Part shown: positions 17,629-29,136 of the stretch, piece by piece
Numbering within the stretch: position 1 is the first letter of the stretch
How the letters are laid out: every line of letters begins with the position of its first letter
Origin: Algoriphagus winogradskyi
GTDB taxonomy: Bacteria; Bacteroidota; Bacteroidia; Cytophagales; Cyclobacteriaceae
Length of the DNA: 64,000 bases
Assembly: GCF_900182815.1 (NCBI RefSeq)
Contig: NZ_FXUA01000006.1
Coordinates: 186,001-250,000, forward strand
Reading direction: 5' to 3'
Position numbers and translations under genes: made by a program
The notes under the pieces: generated by a model
What the model saw: only the letters and a program-made list of their open reading frames with translations
Database searches by the model: none
What the model was told of the DNA's origin: nothing

Positions 17629-18492
17629 TTACTTGAGTTTTTGAAATTCTGCTTTGATCTTTTGGTTTAGACCTAAGCTTGCACGTAACATGGGTAGTCT
17701 TACCTGATCGTCGCAAATTCCCATGTGACTAAGTAGATTTTTAATCCCTACAGGATTGCTTTCTTCATACATAAGGCTATTCAGCGGCAAGAGCGAAAAT
17801 GCGGCCTGAAGACTTTCTTCTTCTGAACCATGGCACAAGGCTTTGAATGTCGCAGGAAGCGCATTTGCCATCACGGAGATAATTCCCGATCCGCCAATAC
17901 TATAGAGAGCTTTGGTCATTAGGTCATCACCGGAAACAAGCAAGAAGTCTTTTGGCATTTTAGCAGCGATTTGCATACACTGCTCCAAGTTTCCACTAGC
18001 TTCTTTCATGCCGATGATGTTGGAATGCTCAGCGAGACTAAGGGTGGTTTCGGCCGTGATGTTAGACATCGTTCTGCCTGGGATATTATACAAAATCACT
18101 GGCACTGGACAAGCATCGGCTATTGCTTTGTAATGCGCAACAATCCCTGCTTGAGTAGGTTTGTTATAATATGGGCTTACAGATAGAATTGCCGTAATAC
18201 CAGTGAAATCTGTGTTTGCGATATCACTCAATACCGACATGGTATTATTGCCACCCATGCCATAGACTACAGGCACACGTCCGGCATTGTATTCTAAACA
18301 GGCATTTAGCACTTGTTTTTTCTCTGTAGAGGTAAGCGTAACTGTCTCCCCAGTCGTACCCAAAACCACCAAATAATCCACTCCGCCGTCGATCACATGA
18401 TCGATTAGACGTTTTAGTCCTTCGAAATCAATAGAGTAATCGTCATGAAATGGGGTGACAAGGGCTACGCCGGTTCCTTTAAGTTGGTGCAT
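17629..18492 (-). CDS. dapA: 4-hydroxy-tetrahydrodipicolinate synthase
   Basis: The product is 287 residues starting at the ATG at 18492 (MHQLKGTGVALVTPF). The 39-codon upstream extension of the frame runs through a REP palindrome and is not expected to be coding. It condenses pyruvate and aspartate semialdehyde in lysine/diaminopimelate synthesis. Family signatures are LGTTGETVTLT (substrate-binding TT pair), YYNKPTQAG (Tyr of the catalytic triad), YNIPGRT and the Schiff-base Lys in IIGMKEASG. It is the first gene of dapA-xseA-xseB. Two REP palindromes lie 75-150 bp upstream of its start, so its promoter lies between or beyond them. Confidence 0.96.
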   Translation of the reverse strand: MHQLKGTGVALVTPFHDDYSIDFEGLKRLIDHVIDGGVDYLVVLGTTGETVTLTSTEKKQVLNACLEYNAGRVPVVYGMGGNNTMSVLSDIANTDFTGITAILSVSPYYNKPTQAGIVAHYKAIADACPVPVILYNIPGRTMSNITAETTLSLAEHSNIIGMKEASGNLEQCMQIAAKMPKDFLLVSGDDLMTKALYSIGGSGIISVMANALPATFKALCHGSEEESLQAAFSLLPLNSLMYEESNPVGIKNLLSHMGICDDQVRLPMLRASLGLNQKIKAEFQKLK

Positions 18493-18567
18493 GGGTATAA
18501 GGTTTGGGAGGCTAAAGATAATGGGATGAGAGGAATTGACATTCTGTTTTTTGAAAAAAACGCCTAC

Positions 18568-18643
18568 GTAGGGGCGAATCAATATTCGCCCAGATTCAAT
18601 CTCAACCATTGTTCCGATAGGGCGAATGATTATTCGCCCCTAC
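18568..18643. repeat. REP palindrome pair (BIME-like) upstream of the RAYT gene
   Basis: Two copies of a 21-bp imperfect palindrome, GGGGCGAAT-N4-ATTCGCCC: core 18571-18591, preceded by GTA, and core 18620-18640, followed by TAC. They are in opposite orientation and 28 bp apart, the classic bacterial interspersed mosaic element arrangement. They lie in the intergenic region between dapA and the RAYT gene. Confidence 0.85.
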
Positions 18644-18719
18644 CTATCATGTTGAAATTGATTTTTGGTATATTTAATATGATTTTTTAGAATGATTAAT
18701 GACCAAATTTTTATTTATC

Positions 18720-19301
18720 ATGACATACGATCCTAATTTTCATCATCGTCGATCTGTTAGATTAAAGGGATATGATTATTCTAAGGCTGGTCTATATTTT
18801 ATTACAATCTGCTGCTATAGGCGAGAATGTTTTTTTGGAGAAATTTTGAAAAGAGGAAAGAGACAAATCATGTCCCTTAGTAAATCTGGTTGGGTGGTTC
18901 AAGAGGGTTGGTTTGAGATACCGTTACATTATCCTGAAGTTGTTCTTCATGAATTTGTTGTTATGCCAAATCATATTCATGGAATCATTGAAATTGTTGA
19001 TTCTGTAGGGGCGAATAAACATTCGCCCAATTACCATGAAGGGGCTAGGGCGAATATTGATTCGCCCCTTCAACTACCCAACACAGAATTCAAGTCACCT
19101 TCAAAAACCATAGGATCCATTGTTAGAGGATATAAGATCGGTGTAACCAAATGGCATCGGGCAAATACAGATATCTATAATGTGTGGCAAAGGAGCTATC
19201 ATGACCATGTAATTCGGAATGAAAGATCACATGCCAATATCTCCAATTACATCTTGAACAATCCTTCTAATTGGGATGATGATATGTTTTACAAATCTTG
19301 A
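18720..19301 (+). CDS. REP-associated tyrosine transposase (RAYT, IS200-like Y1 HUH)
   Basis: The product is 193 residues from MTYDPNFHHRRSVRLKGYDY; an ATG 7 codons earlier (18699) is possible. It is a Y1/HUH nuclease: the HUH pair is in FVVMPNHIHGIIEI and the likely nucleophile Tyr is in SNYILNNPSNW near the C-terminus. RAYTs are single-copy domesticated relatives of IS200 TnpA that process REP palindromes as single strands. Matching palindromes lie upstream, inside and just downstream of this gene. The two internal ones encode the linker between the HUH strand and the next conserved block (VRGYKIGVTKW) without breaking frame. Confidence 0.9.
   Translation: MTYDPNFHHRRSVRLKGYDYSKAGLYFITICCYRRECFFGEILKRGKRQIMSLSKSGWVVQEGWFEIPLHYPEVVLHEFVVMPNHIHGIIEIVDSVGANKHSPNYHEGARANIDSPLQLPNTEFKSPSKTIGSIVRGYKIGVTKWHRANTDIYNVWQRSYHDHVIRNERSHANISNYILNNPSNWDDDMFYKS
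19005..19070. repeat. REP palindrome pair inside the RAYT coding sequence
   Basis: Two 21-bp cores (19008-19028 and 19048-19068) in opposite orientation, 19 bp apart, of the same sequence class as the upstream pair. Each 21-bp core equals seven codons and is read as (G)AN..SP, giving VGANKHSP and RANIDSPL in the protein. Confidence 0.85.
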
Positions 19302-19320
19302 TGGTAGGGATATTATAAAA

Positions 19321-21836
<2,516 letters not shown>

Positions 21837-21948
21837 TTACCGCAAAGTCGCAGAGATCGCCAAGAAAGGAGAAATGGAAATGTTAATTCTATCAGATGAA
21901 AGGACAAAACATAATGAGCTGAAACATGCACGAAGGAATTATGGTGCG

Positions 21949-22953
21949 CTAAAAGCCAGCTTCATTTTTTGCGTCAATATTAAAATTTTGAATATCCTTT
22001 AAGAACTTTTTCCACATACTGAATTTCAAACTTCCCCCAGAATACAGTTTTGAGATGAAGCCATTTGTGATTACTCTTAATGAGGTTGATTTTTTATATG
22101 GTGCTTCTATTATGACTTGTTTAATGTCTTCTATTCGGTATTTATCATTCACCCATGGCCATACATGATTTTTTACTACTAGGTTTTTTTGGTCCATATA
22201 AAAATAGTGAAGTTGGAGGCCGAGAGAACCATATAAGACACCAAACATTACAACGAGTCCTATAATTAGACCTCCAGAATTAGGATAAGTAAATACTATA
22301 AAAATTGAGAAGATTATCCACCCGTAAAGCAGAATTCCATTAAATGATAGGATATGGTTTCCACTGTATTTTGTCATTTTACTGAGGTGTATAGTGTCAG
22401 TAGTGTCAACTTTCGAAGTTGCCTTAAGTGGGCTGAGCAAAATTTGATCATTGCTCTCAATTATTTGCTGGAGCGTTTTTCTGATGGCAGGCATATTTTC
22501 ATAACGGGAAGCTATTAAGTCGATTTTCCTGCCATTTTTGAGGTTAAGGATTGTTGCGTCCAAGGGGGAATTTGCAACTTGGCTTTTACCGATCAATTCA
22601 ATCGTATTAATCTCGCTCCAGAGTATAGATTGCTTATTGAAAAGATTGCTGACGTTTATTCCCTTGCTATCAATCTCGATAGATTTACACATTTTTATGT
22701 AGTGAATGACGGTCCCAATAATCGCTACAAATAGAATAAGACTTCCATAGATTGGCGTTTTGAAAATTGAATTTACCTTCCCATTCTTTACATCTTCGAA
22801 GGAAATGAATATTATAAGAAGGGCGAGTGCACCCAGTAATAAAATAAGCAAGAGAGGTAATAGTATCGAGTTTACAGAATTAAACCGGCTTCTTACAATC
22901 ATTTTGACCTTTGCTATCTGAATTGATGGGTTGTTTAGGTAGTCAGAATCCAA
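21949..22953 (-). CDS. Hypothetical four-helix membrane protein with two PH-like halves
   Basis: The 334-residue product is not confidently recognised. Two pairs of membrane helices are visible (about 32-52 and 68-88; about 205-222 and 226-246). Each pair is followed by a soluble beta-rich segment: IEIDSKGINVSNLFNKQSIL with WSEINTIELIG, and LVVKNHVWPWVNDKYRIEDI. That layout, TM pair then a strand-rich domain with a W.. .I..I pattern, resembles bacterial PH-domain membrane proteins and suggests an internal duplication. It is transcribed away from the TetR gene at 23149, 195 bp between starts. No function is proposed. Confidence 0.65.
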   Translation of the reverse strand: MDSDYLNNPSIQIAKVKMIVRSRFNSVNSILLPLLLILLLGALALLIIFISFEDVKNGKVNSIFKTPIYGSLILFVAIIGTVIHYIKMCKSIEIDSKGINVSNLFNKQSILWSEINTIELIGKSQVANSPLDATILNLKNGRKIDLIASRYENMPAIRKTLQQIIESNDQILLSPLKATSKVDTTDTIHLSKMTKYSGNHILSFNGILLYGWIIFSIFIVFTYPNSGGLIIGLVVMFGVLYGSLGLQLHYFYMDQKNLVVKNHVWPWVNDKYRIEDIKQVIIEAPYKKSTSLRVITNGFISKLYSGGSLKFSMWKKFLKDIQNFNIDAKNEAGF

Positions 22954-23148
22954 AATAGTAATTTTTTCACCTAATCTGTCAAGTAAAATTGGGTTTAAAT
23001 ATTTTGCTTTCGTATTATTTCCAATTTTTACAGTACCAAATATTTTTTTCTCATACGATCAGCCCAGCTATGGGGAGTGACGGTAGCAGTCTATTGCATA
23101 TCCTCGCATTATTTTAAACCTTTGCTGTTGATTATTTCTGTCCCTCCC

Positions 23149-23781
23149 ATGCCTAATAAAGCCAATATTGAAAGCAAAATTCTGGATGCAGCGTACAAGC
23201 TTTTTCTGGAAAAAGGCTATCGCCATACCACTATGGACGATATTGCCCAGTTGCTAGGCATGAGCAAAAAGACACTTTATAAGTATTATCCAGGAAAATT
23301 TGAATTGCTGGCAGCTTCCTTTGAAGTGACCAAAACTAAGCTCACAGCCAAAGTGGAGGCAATTGTAGATAATCGATACATTTCTTTTCCCCTGAAGCTT
23401 AAATCTACATTGACGGTGATGGCTTCCCTGCTAGGCCCAATTAATCCTGAGTTATTCGAAGACCTGCGGGAACATGCGCCTGAAATTTGGGAGGGCTTGG
23501 AGCAGTACATAAAGGAATCTGCTTATATACGATTCAAACAATTGTTGGATCAAGGGATTAGTGAGGGTTTGGTTAATCCTGCTGTTAATGTCAATTTGGT
23601 CGTGATGCTCTATGCTACCGCGATACAGTCTCTTATGGATCCGAAATTCATCGCACAGTTTCCTGAGCCAATTCAACATGGAATGAAGATTCCTCCTGCA
23701 GACATCTACGATCAGGCTATCTCTATTATTTATAAAGGCATTCTAACAGATGAAGCCCGTAATGAATTTGCAAATGCCTAA
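23149..23781 (+). CDS. TetR/AcrR family transcriptional regulator
   Basis: The product is 210 residues from MPNKANIESKILDAAYKLFL; the frame is open 24 codons further upstream but the TetR domain begins here. The helix-turn-helix is TTMDDIAQLLGMSKKTLYKYY at about residues 27-47. The C-terminal helical domain (about 75-200) is the ligand/dimer part. It resembles the other TetR protein of this window at 7937 in its C-terminal half (NPELFEDL.EHAPEIWE versus NPMVLLEIQKYFPEVWE). It has no obvious target operon: metG follows 91 bp later with its own -7 box, and the divergent gene encodes an unknown membrane protein. Confidence 0.88.
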   Translation: MPNKANIESKILDAAYKLFLEKGYRHTTMDDIAQLLGMSKKTLYKYYPGKFELLAASFEVTKTKLTAKVEAIVDNRYISFPLKLKSTLTVMASLLGPINPELFEDLREHAPEIWEGLEQYIKESAYIRFKQLLDQGISEGLVNPAVNVNLVVMLYATAIQSLMDPKFIAQFPEPIQHGMKIPPADIYDQAISIIYKGILTDEARNEFANA

Positions 23782-23803
23782 GGCAGCCTAAGCCTGATTT
23801 CCC

Positions 23804-23811
23804 TATCTTTG
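23804..23811 (+). promoter_or_regulatory. Predicted -7 box of the metG promoter
   Basis: TATCTTTG followed by CACCC is a typical Bacteroidota -7 element (TAnnTTTG). No clear TTTG -33 box lies 19-21 bp upstream. It would give a leader of about 55 nt before metG. Confidence 0.5.
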
Positions 23812-23872
23812 CACCCTTATTCTGCAATGAATTTTATATTTCAAAGCGGGGTTTACTATTTCGAATCTTAGA

Positions 23873-25939
23873 ATGATTATGAGCAATACCAATTTCAAAA
23901 GATATACCATTACTTCTGCGCTTCCTTATGCGAATGGCCCACTTCACATTGGTCACTTAGCTGGATGTTACATCCCTTCAGATATTTATGTGCGCTATTT
24001 GCGAAGCTTAGGCAAGGATGTGGCATACATCTGTGGTTCGGATGAGCATGGAGTTGCGATTACGATCAAAGCTAAAAAGGAAGGTAAAACCCCTCAGGAA
24101 GTAGTGGATCACTACCATCAGATCATGAAGGGGAGTTTTCAGGAATTTGGGATCAGTTTTGATCACTACTCCCGTACTTCTGCTCAGATCCATCATGAGA
24201 CTGCTCAGGGATTTTTCAAGGATTTGTATGAAAAAGGCGAGTTCCTCGAGCAAAGTACAGAGCAATATTATGACGAGGAAGCCAATCAGTTTTTGGCTGA
24301 TCGTTATATTGAAGGGACTTGCCCTAAATGTGGCAATCCAAATGCGTATGGTGATCAATGCGAGAAATGTGGGAGTTCGCTGAGCCCTACAGATCTTATC
24401 AACCCAAAGTCAAAACTAAGCGGAAGAACTCCAGTATTGAAAGAAACCAAGCATTGGTTTTTGGACTTGGCGAAGTATCAGAGTTTTCTGAAAAAATGGG
24501 TGCTAGAGGATCACGCTGAAGATTGGAAAAATAATGTACTGGGACAATGTAGATCATGGTTGGAAGCTGGTGATGGTTTGCAGGCTAGATCAATGACCCG
24601 TGATTTGGACTGGGGAATCAAAGTGCCTTTGCAAGACGCGGAGGGCAAAGTCCTTTACGTTTGGTTTGATGCACCGATTGGATACATTTCTTCTACCAAA
24701 GAATGGGCTGCTGAAAAGGGAATCGATTGGGAACCGTATTGGAAAGATAAAGACACTAAGTTGGTGCACTTTATCGGAAAAGATAACATCGTGTTCCACT
24801 GCATTATTTTCCCTGCGATTCTTAAAACCCACGGGGAGTATATTTTGCCAGATAATGTCCCTGCAAATGAGTTTTTGAACCTGGAAGGTGACAAGATTTC
24901 CACTTCCAGAAACTGGGCAGTTTGGCTGCATGAGTATTTGGAGGAGTTTCCAGGCAAGCAGGATGTGCTTCGCTATGTGCTGACTGCTAATGCTCCTGAG
25001 ACTAAGGATAATGACTTTACCTGGAAGGATTTCCAAACTAGAAATAACTCAGAGCTGGTTGCTATATACGGGAATTTCGTAAATCGTGCCGTGGTTTTGA
25101 CACATAAATACTATCAGGGAACCATCCCTCAGCGTGGAGAATTGACTGGCTATGATCAGGAGGTTTTGGATGCATTGGCAGAATTCCCTGAGAAAATTGC
25201 CGCATCCATCGAGCGATACCGATTCCGAGAGGCTTTGGGAATTGTGATGGATTTGGCCCGCTTGGGCAATAAATACCTGGCGGACACAGAACCTTGGAAA
25301 GTTATCAAAACCGACGAAGCCCGTACTGGAACTATCTTAAACATTGCATTGAACATCGCTGCGAATCTTGCGATTGTATCAGAGCCTTTCTTGCCTTTCA
25401 CTGCTGGGAAACTGGTGGATCTTTTTGGGATGGAAAAAATAGACTGGTCCGAGGCTGGTCAAGGTGAGCTTCTCAAAGCAGGAACTTCACTGGGAGAGAT
25501 GGGATTGCTATTCGAAAAAATCGAAGATGTAACCGTAGAAAAACAAGTACAAAAACTATTAGATGCCAAGAAGATGAATGAAGCTGAAAATGCACCAGTG
25601 ACTCCAATGAAGGAGATAATCACCTACGATGATTTTGCGAAGCTGGATATGAGAGTAGTGACTATTTTGGAAGCGGAGAAAATGCCAAAATCCAAGAAAT
25701 TACTTAAACTCAAAGTTGATATTGGACTAGGTGAAAGAACAGTTCTTAGCGGTGTAGCTGAGCATTTCGAGCCTGAATTTTTGGTAGGCAAGCAAGTGAC
25801 TATGTTGATCAATTTGGCCCCAAGAAAAATGATGGGAATCGACTCTGAAGGAATGATTTTGATGGCAGAAGACAAAGACGGCAAACTGAAGCTGATGGTT
25901 CCGCATGAAGGAACTGCGAGTGGATCGACGATTTCATAA
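23873..25939 (+). CDS. metG: Methionyl-tRNA synthetase
   Basis: The 688-residue product charges initiator and elongator tRNA-Met. A class I HIGH motif is at [15 protein letters not shown] zinc knuckle reads [17 protein letters not shown]. The KMSKS counterpart is KISTSRNW, a variant known in MetRS. The anticodon-binding helices follow, and a C-terminal EMAP-II/Trbp111 tRNA-binding OB domain (about 580-688, [20 protein letters not shown] ... VLSGVAEHF) makes the protein a dimer-type MetRS. Start may be the ATG at 23873 or the one two codons later (23879). A terminator lies at 26038-26070, about 100 bp past the stop. Confidence 0.97.
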   Translation: MIMSNTNFKRYTITSALPYANGPLHIGHLAGCYIPSDIYVRYLRSLGKDVAYICGSDEHGVAITIKAKKEGKTPQEVVDHYHQIMKGSFQEFGISFDHYSRTSAQIHHETAQGFFKDLYEKGEFLEQSTEQYYDEEANQFLADRYIEGTCPKCGNPNAYGDQCEKCGSSLSPTDLINPKSKLSGRTPVLKETKHWFLDLAKYQSFLKKWVLEDHAEDWKNNVLGQCRSWLEAGDGLQARSMTRDLDWGIKVPLQDAEGKVLYVWFDAPIGYISSTKEWAAEKGIDWEPYWKDKDTKLVHFIGKDNIVFHCIIFPAILKTHGEYILPDNVPANEFLNLEGDKISTSRNWAVWLHEYLEEFPGKQDVLRYVLTANAPETKDNDFTWKDFQTRNNSELVAIYGNFVNRAVVLTHKYYQGTIPQRGELTGYDQEVLDALAEFPEKIAASIERYRFREALGIVMDLARLGNKYLADTEPWKVIKTDEARTGTILNIALNIAANLAIVSEPFLPFTAGKLVDLFGMEKIDWSEAGQGELLKAGTSLGEMGLLFEKIEDVTVEKQVQKLLDAKKMNEAENAPVTPMKEIITYDDFAKLDMRVVTILEAEKMPKSKKLLKLKVDIGLGERTVLSGVAEHFEPEFLVGKQVTMLINLAPRKMMGIDSEGMILMAEDKDGKLKLMVPHEGTASGSTIS

Positions 25940-26036
25940 ATTATCAAAGTTCAAACTCAAGTTTCAATGGACAAGTGTTGAGGACTTCAACCTTGAAATT
26001 TAATTATTGACCATTGAAAATTGATCATTAAATTTT
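25936..26036. repeat. Left copy of AT-rich repeat flanking the four-helix-bundle gene
   Basis: It starts at the metG stop codon. It shares ATAAATTATCAA (25936-25947) and CAAGTTTCAATG (25958-25969) with the right copy at 26441-26528, and both end in ATTGAAAATTG-type words. Confidence 0.6.
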
Positions 26037-26037
26037 G

Positions 26038-26070
26038 GCCCAATTGGATTAAATTCGATTGGGCTTTTTT
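26038..26070 (+). terminator. Rho-independent terminator downstream of metG
   Basis: GCCCAAT / ATTGGGC hairpin with a 13-nt loop followed by six T. It lies just before the ATG of the four-helix-bundle gene. Confidence 0.8.
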
Positions 26071-26081
26071 AATGGTTTTTT

Positions 26082-26444
26082 ATGGATAAGAAATATGATT
26101 TAGAAGAACGGCTAGTTCGTTTTGCTGGAGAAACCATCAAATTTTGTAATTCTTTAGGCGATACTTTTGCCGAAAATCATTTGCGAAATCAATTAATTAG
26201 ATCTGCTACTGGTGGGTGCCTTAATTATGGTGAAGCACAAGGTGCCGAGAGCAAAAAGGATTTTGTGCACAAAAATGGGATAGTTTTAAAGGAGTTAAAA
26301 GAATCTAGATCAACCTTGAAAATATTAACCTATTCTGAATTTGGAGATGCAATTCTTCGATCGGTTCTTTTGAAGGAATCAGAAGAACTTTGCGCGATTT
26401 TTGGTAAGATCATCTTTAATACGAAGAAGAATATGATGCAATAA
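26082..26444 (+). CDS. Four-helix bundle protein (23S rRNA intervening-sequence / S23 family)
   Basis: The 120-residue all-helical protein has the family hallmarks: ERLVRFAGETIKFCNSL, the NHLRNQLIRSATGGCLNYGEA helix, SKKDFVHKNGIVLKELKES and a final helix with ESEELCAIFGKIIFN. Members occur inside 23S rRNA intervening sequences, as stand-alone genes in Bacteroidota, and as the Avd accessory protein of diversity-generating retroelements. Here it is stand-alone, between two direct repeats, after a terminator and without a reverse transcriptase nearby. The molecular role of such stand-alone copies is unknown. Confidence 0.88.
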   Translation: MDKKYDLEERLVRFAGETIKFCNSLGDTFAENHLRNQLIRSATGGCLNYGEAQGAESKKDFVHKNGIVLKELKESRSTLKILTYSEFGDAILRSVLLKESEELCAIFGKIIFNTKKNMMQ

Positions 26445-26528
26445 ATTATCAATTATCAAATTCAAGTTTCAATGATCAAGTTGACTAAACTTTGAAAATT
26501 GATAATTGAAAATTGTCCATTGCTCATT
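26441..26528. repeat. Right copy of AT-rich repeat flanking the four-helix-bundle gene
   Basis: It starts at the stop codon of the four-helix-bundle gene and matches the left copy in ATAAATTATCAA (26441-26452) and CAAGTTTCAATG (26463-26474), with similar words continuing to 26525. The offset between copies is 505 nt, the size of the enclosed gene unit. Confidence 0.6.
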
Positions 26529-27434
26529 TCAGTGCAACGGTCTCTTCTTAATCATCCCTCCTTTAGTATCCTTAATAGGGTATTGGATTACAAAGGCTTT
26601 GGAGTCAATTTTTTCTATCTCTAACAACATTTTGGTGACTTCCAGTCGAGTAATCACACAGAATAATACTTTTCTATCCGGTAGTTGATTGGCTTTGTCG
26701 CCATAGCCTCCGTCCGACTTGAGCACCGTTACTCCTCTTCCTAGATCGTGAGAAATCATTTGTTTGATGTCTTCATTGTGTGGAGACATGATCATCACAC
26801 CTAAATATTCTTCTACGCCATTGATGATGAAATCTACCGTTTTGGAAGCTGAGAAGTAAGTCAGCATGGAGTACATCGCCGTTTCTATTCCTACGAATAT
26901 TGCCGCAACTATAAAAAGGCAAACATTGAAAATTGTGATAAAATCCCCTACCGTTAGGCTTGATTTTCTGCTGACTGATATCGCCAATACTTCTGTGCCA
27001 TCGATAACTGCACCGCCACGAATAGCGAAACCAATTCCAGACCCAAGGAAGAATCCTCCAAATACGGCAATGAGCAGTTTATCTGCAGTGATTGCTGGAA
27101 CTTCTATGAAGTGTACCAAAAAAGCTAAGCCAAAGATGGCAATTGAGCTTTTGAGGGCAAACTGTAAGGAAACCTGTTTGGCACCTAACAGGATGAATGG
27201 CAAATTGACTAAGATAATAAGTACAGAAAGGTTGACTGGGGTGAGCATTTCCAGAAGTAGGGACATGCCCATTGCACCACCGTCGAAAAAACCGTTGGGG
27301 AGCAAAAAGCCTTTCAAGCCAATACTAGCCATCACAACTCCGATAGCTATGAAAAGTCCGTCTTTGATTTGTCTCCAAATCGTAATTCTCTTTACCAGTT
27401 GATTGTCCTGAATTTTTAAAAGTCTTTTCACCAT
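26529..27434 (-). CDS. YitT family membrane protein (DUF161 plus DUF2179)
   Basis: The product is 301 residues from the ATG at 27434 (MVKRLLKIQDN); an in-frame start 14 codons upstream is less likely. The N-terminal part has five or six membrane helices with the family phrase FLLPNGFFDGGAMGMSLLLE and GSGIGFAIRGGAVIDGTEVL. The C-terminal soluble DUF2179 domain begins after MYSMLTYFSASKTVDFIING and includes GVTVLKSDGGYGDKANQLPD and VLFCVITRLEVTKM. Transport of small solutes has been proposed for relatives, but no substrate is established. It is convergent with the four-helix-bundle gene and divergent from the ATP-grasp gene. Confidence 0.9.
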   Translation of the reverse strand: MVKRLLKIQDNQLVKRITIWRQIKDGLFIAIGVVMASIGLKGFLLPNGFFDGGAMGMSLLLEMLTPVNLSVLIILVNLPFILLGAKQVSLQFALKSSIAIFGLAFLVHFIEVPAITADKLLIAVFGGFFLGSGIGFAIRGGAVIDGTEVLAISVSRKSSLTVGDFITIFNVCLFIVAAIFVGIETAMYSMLTYFSASKTVDFIINGVEEYLGVMIMSPHNEDIKQMISHDLGRGVTVLKSDGGYGDKANQLPDRKVLFCVITRLEVTKMLLEIEKIDSKAFVIQYPIKDTKGGMIKKRPLH

Positions 27435-27637
27435 GGTTCGAAAATAGAATTTTTTAATCAACAGTTCTGCCAACAATGCAATCTAAGGCAAGAATAAATT
27501 CATAACTTATGATGGAGGATAAGATAAACTACTGGATTGTCATCATTGAAGTATTTGTAAGAAATGAATCTTGTTTTTAACAAAATGTGGTGTTATTATT
27601 TATTTTAATCGAAATTTGAGCCTATTTTCTTAAAATT

Positions 27638-27668
27638 TTTGACAATTACGCTTTTTCATCTATCTTTT
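27638..27668 (+). promoter_or_regulatory. Predicted promoter of the ATP-grasp/alpha-E operon
   Basis: TTTG (27638-27641), 19 bp, then TATCTTTT (27661-27668), one mismatch from TAnnTTTG. It lies 28 bp before the ATG at 27697. Confidence 0.5.
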
Positions 27669-27696
27669 TGAACCTAGTTTGATTTTAAATAAACTT

Positions 27697-29121
27697 ATGA
27701 AGACAGACGGATATAACGCAGGAGAACATTACGATGAAATGATTTCCGCAGAAGGGGAGATCAGAGAGCATTATGCGGAGTTTTACAATCACCTGAAGAA
27801 GACTAGTTCTAGGAAAATGAATCATCTGCAACATTCTGCCAATCAGACGCAGCGCTCGATGGGGATGACTTTCAATGTCTATCATGACAATCAGGGGATG
27901 GAAAAAATCCTTCATCTGGATATTATACCCAGGATAATACCCAATTCGGAATGGCAGAAATTGGAAGCTGGACTGAAGCAAAGAACTCATGCGCTGAATC
28001 TTTTCCTTCAGGATATTTATAATGAGCGGAAAATCCTGAAGGACGGAATAGTGCCTTCAGAGCTTATCCTGAAAAGTAAGGATTACCTCGAGCCCTGCAT
28101 TGGACTCACTCCTCCCAAAGGCATTTGGTGTCATATCACTGGAACTGATCTGGTGAAGGCCAAAGATGGAGAGTATTACATTTTGGAAGATAATCTTCGA
28201 TGTCCATCAGGCGTCTCTTATATGCTGGAGAGTCGTGAAATCATCAAGCGAGTTTACCCGGATATTTTCAATCAAAAAGGGGTTATGCCAGTTTCGAATT
28301 ACCCTACAAAACTCCTTCGTATGCTTCAGAATCTCTCCGATAAGCCAAAGCCGGTTGTTGGAGTACTGACTCCAGGGATTTATAATTCTGCATACTATGA
28401 GCATTCCTACCTCGCTTTGCAAATGGGCGTAGAGCTGGTAAATGGTGTGGACCTTATCGTAGAAAATAAGCGTGTGTATATGCAGACCACCAAAGGATTG
28501 CAGCAGATCGATGTGCTTTACCGACGGATAGATGATACATTTTTGGATCCGGAAACCTTCAATCCTGAATCTATGCTAGGAGTTCCTGGTCTTTTTGAAG
28601 CATACAAGGCAGGAAATATCGCATTGGCAAATGCGCCAGGCACTGGTGTGGCAGATGATAAAGCCGTTTATGCTTATGTTCCAAAAATCATAAAATATTA
28701 CCTGGACGAAGAACCAATCCTGAATAATGTGCCGACCTACTTGTGCCGAGAAGAGAAGGACAGGCAATACGTATTGGATAATATTGAAGAATTGGTAGTG
28801 AAAGAAACGAACGCTGCGGGCGGATACGGAATGCTGATCGGCCCTAAGGCGGATGCTGAAGAACATGCGAAATTCCGTGAACTCATCAAAAACAATCCAA
28901 CCAATTACATCGCTCAGCCCACCTTGTCACTTTCCACCGTACCCACTTTGACTGATGAAGGAATTGGTGGCAGGCATGTGGACTTGCGGCCTTATATTTT
29001 ATATGGAGAGGAAATAGAAGTAATTCCTGGGGCACTCACCAGAGTTGCTTTAAAGAAAGGTTCCCTGGTGGTGAACAGTTCGCAAGGAGGAGGCAGTAAG
29101 GATACTTGGGTTTTATATTAA
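27697..29121 (+). CDS. Circularly permuted type-2 ATP-grasp protein (DUF404/DUF407)
   Basis: The product is 474 residues from the ATG at 27697; a TTG 6 codons earlier is an alternative. Family hallmarks are RQ-type turn QRTHALNLFLQDIYNERKIL, GIWCHITGTDLVKAKDGEYY with ILEDNLRCPSGVSYMLE, VADDKAVYAYVPKII, the ATP-binding VVKETNAAGGYGMLIGP and the C-terminal LRPYILYGEEIEVIPGALTRV. The fold suggests ATP-dependent carboxylate-amine ligation, that is, peptide-like bond formation. The gene is followed 15 bp later by an alpha-E protein, its usual partner. In other bacteria the pair goes with a transglutaminase and an Anbu-type proteasome-like protease; neither is present in this window. Confidence 0.92.
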   Translation: MKTDGYNAGEHYDEMISAEGEIREHYAEFYNHLKKTSSRKMNHLQHSANQTQRSMGMTFNVYHDNQGMEKILHLDIIPRIIPNSEWQKLEAGLKQRTHALNLFLQDIYNERKILKDGIVPSELILKSKDYLEPCIGLTPPKGIWCHITGTDLVKAKDGEYYILEDNLRCPSGVSYMLESREIIKRVYPDIFNQKGVMPVSNYPTKLLRMLQNLSDKPKPVVGVLTPGIYNSAYYEHSYLALQMGVELVNGVDLIVENKRVYMQTTKGLQQIDVLYRRIDDTFLDPETFNPESMLGVPGLFEAYKAGNIALANAPGTGVADDKAVYAYVPKIIKYYLDEEPILNNVPTYLCREEKDRQYVLDNIEELVVKETNAAGGYGMLIGPKADAEEHAKFRELIKNNPTNYIAQPTLSLSTVPTLTDEGIGGRHVDLRPYILYGEEIEVIPGALTRVALKKGSLVVNSSQGGGSKDTWVLY

Positions 29122-29136
29122 AATAACAGAACGAAT

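Noticed and set aside
17627..17716. 30-codon N-terminal extension of xseA
   Set aside because: It overlaps the end of dapA in another frame; the conserved protein starts at the ATG at 17626, 2 nt after the dapA stop.
18493..18609. 39-codon N-terminal extension of dapA
   Set aside because: It reads through a REP palindrome and lacks homology to DapA; the standard start is at 18492.
26082..26444. Four-helix-bundle gene as Avd of a diversity-generating retroelement
   Set aside because: No reverse transcriptase and no template/variable repeat pair are present nearby, so a stand-alone S23-type gene is the simpler call.
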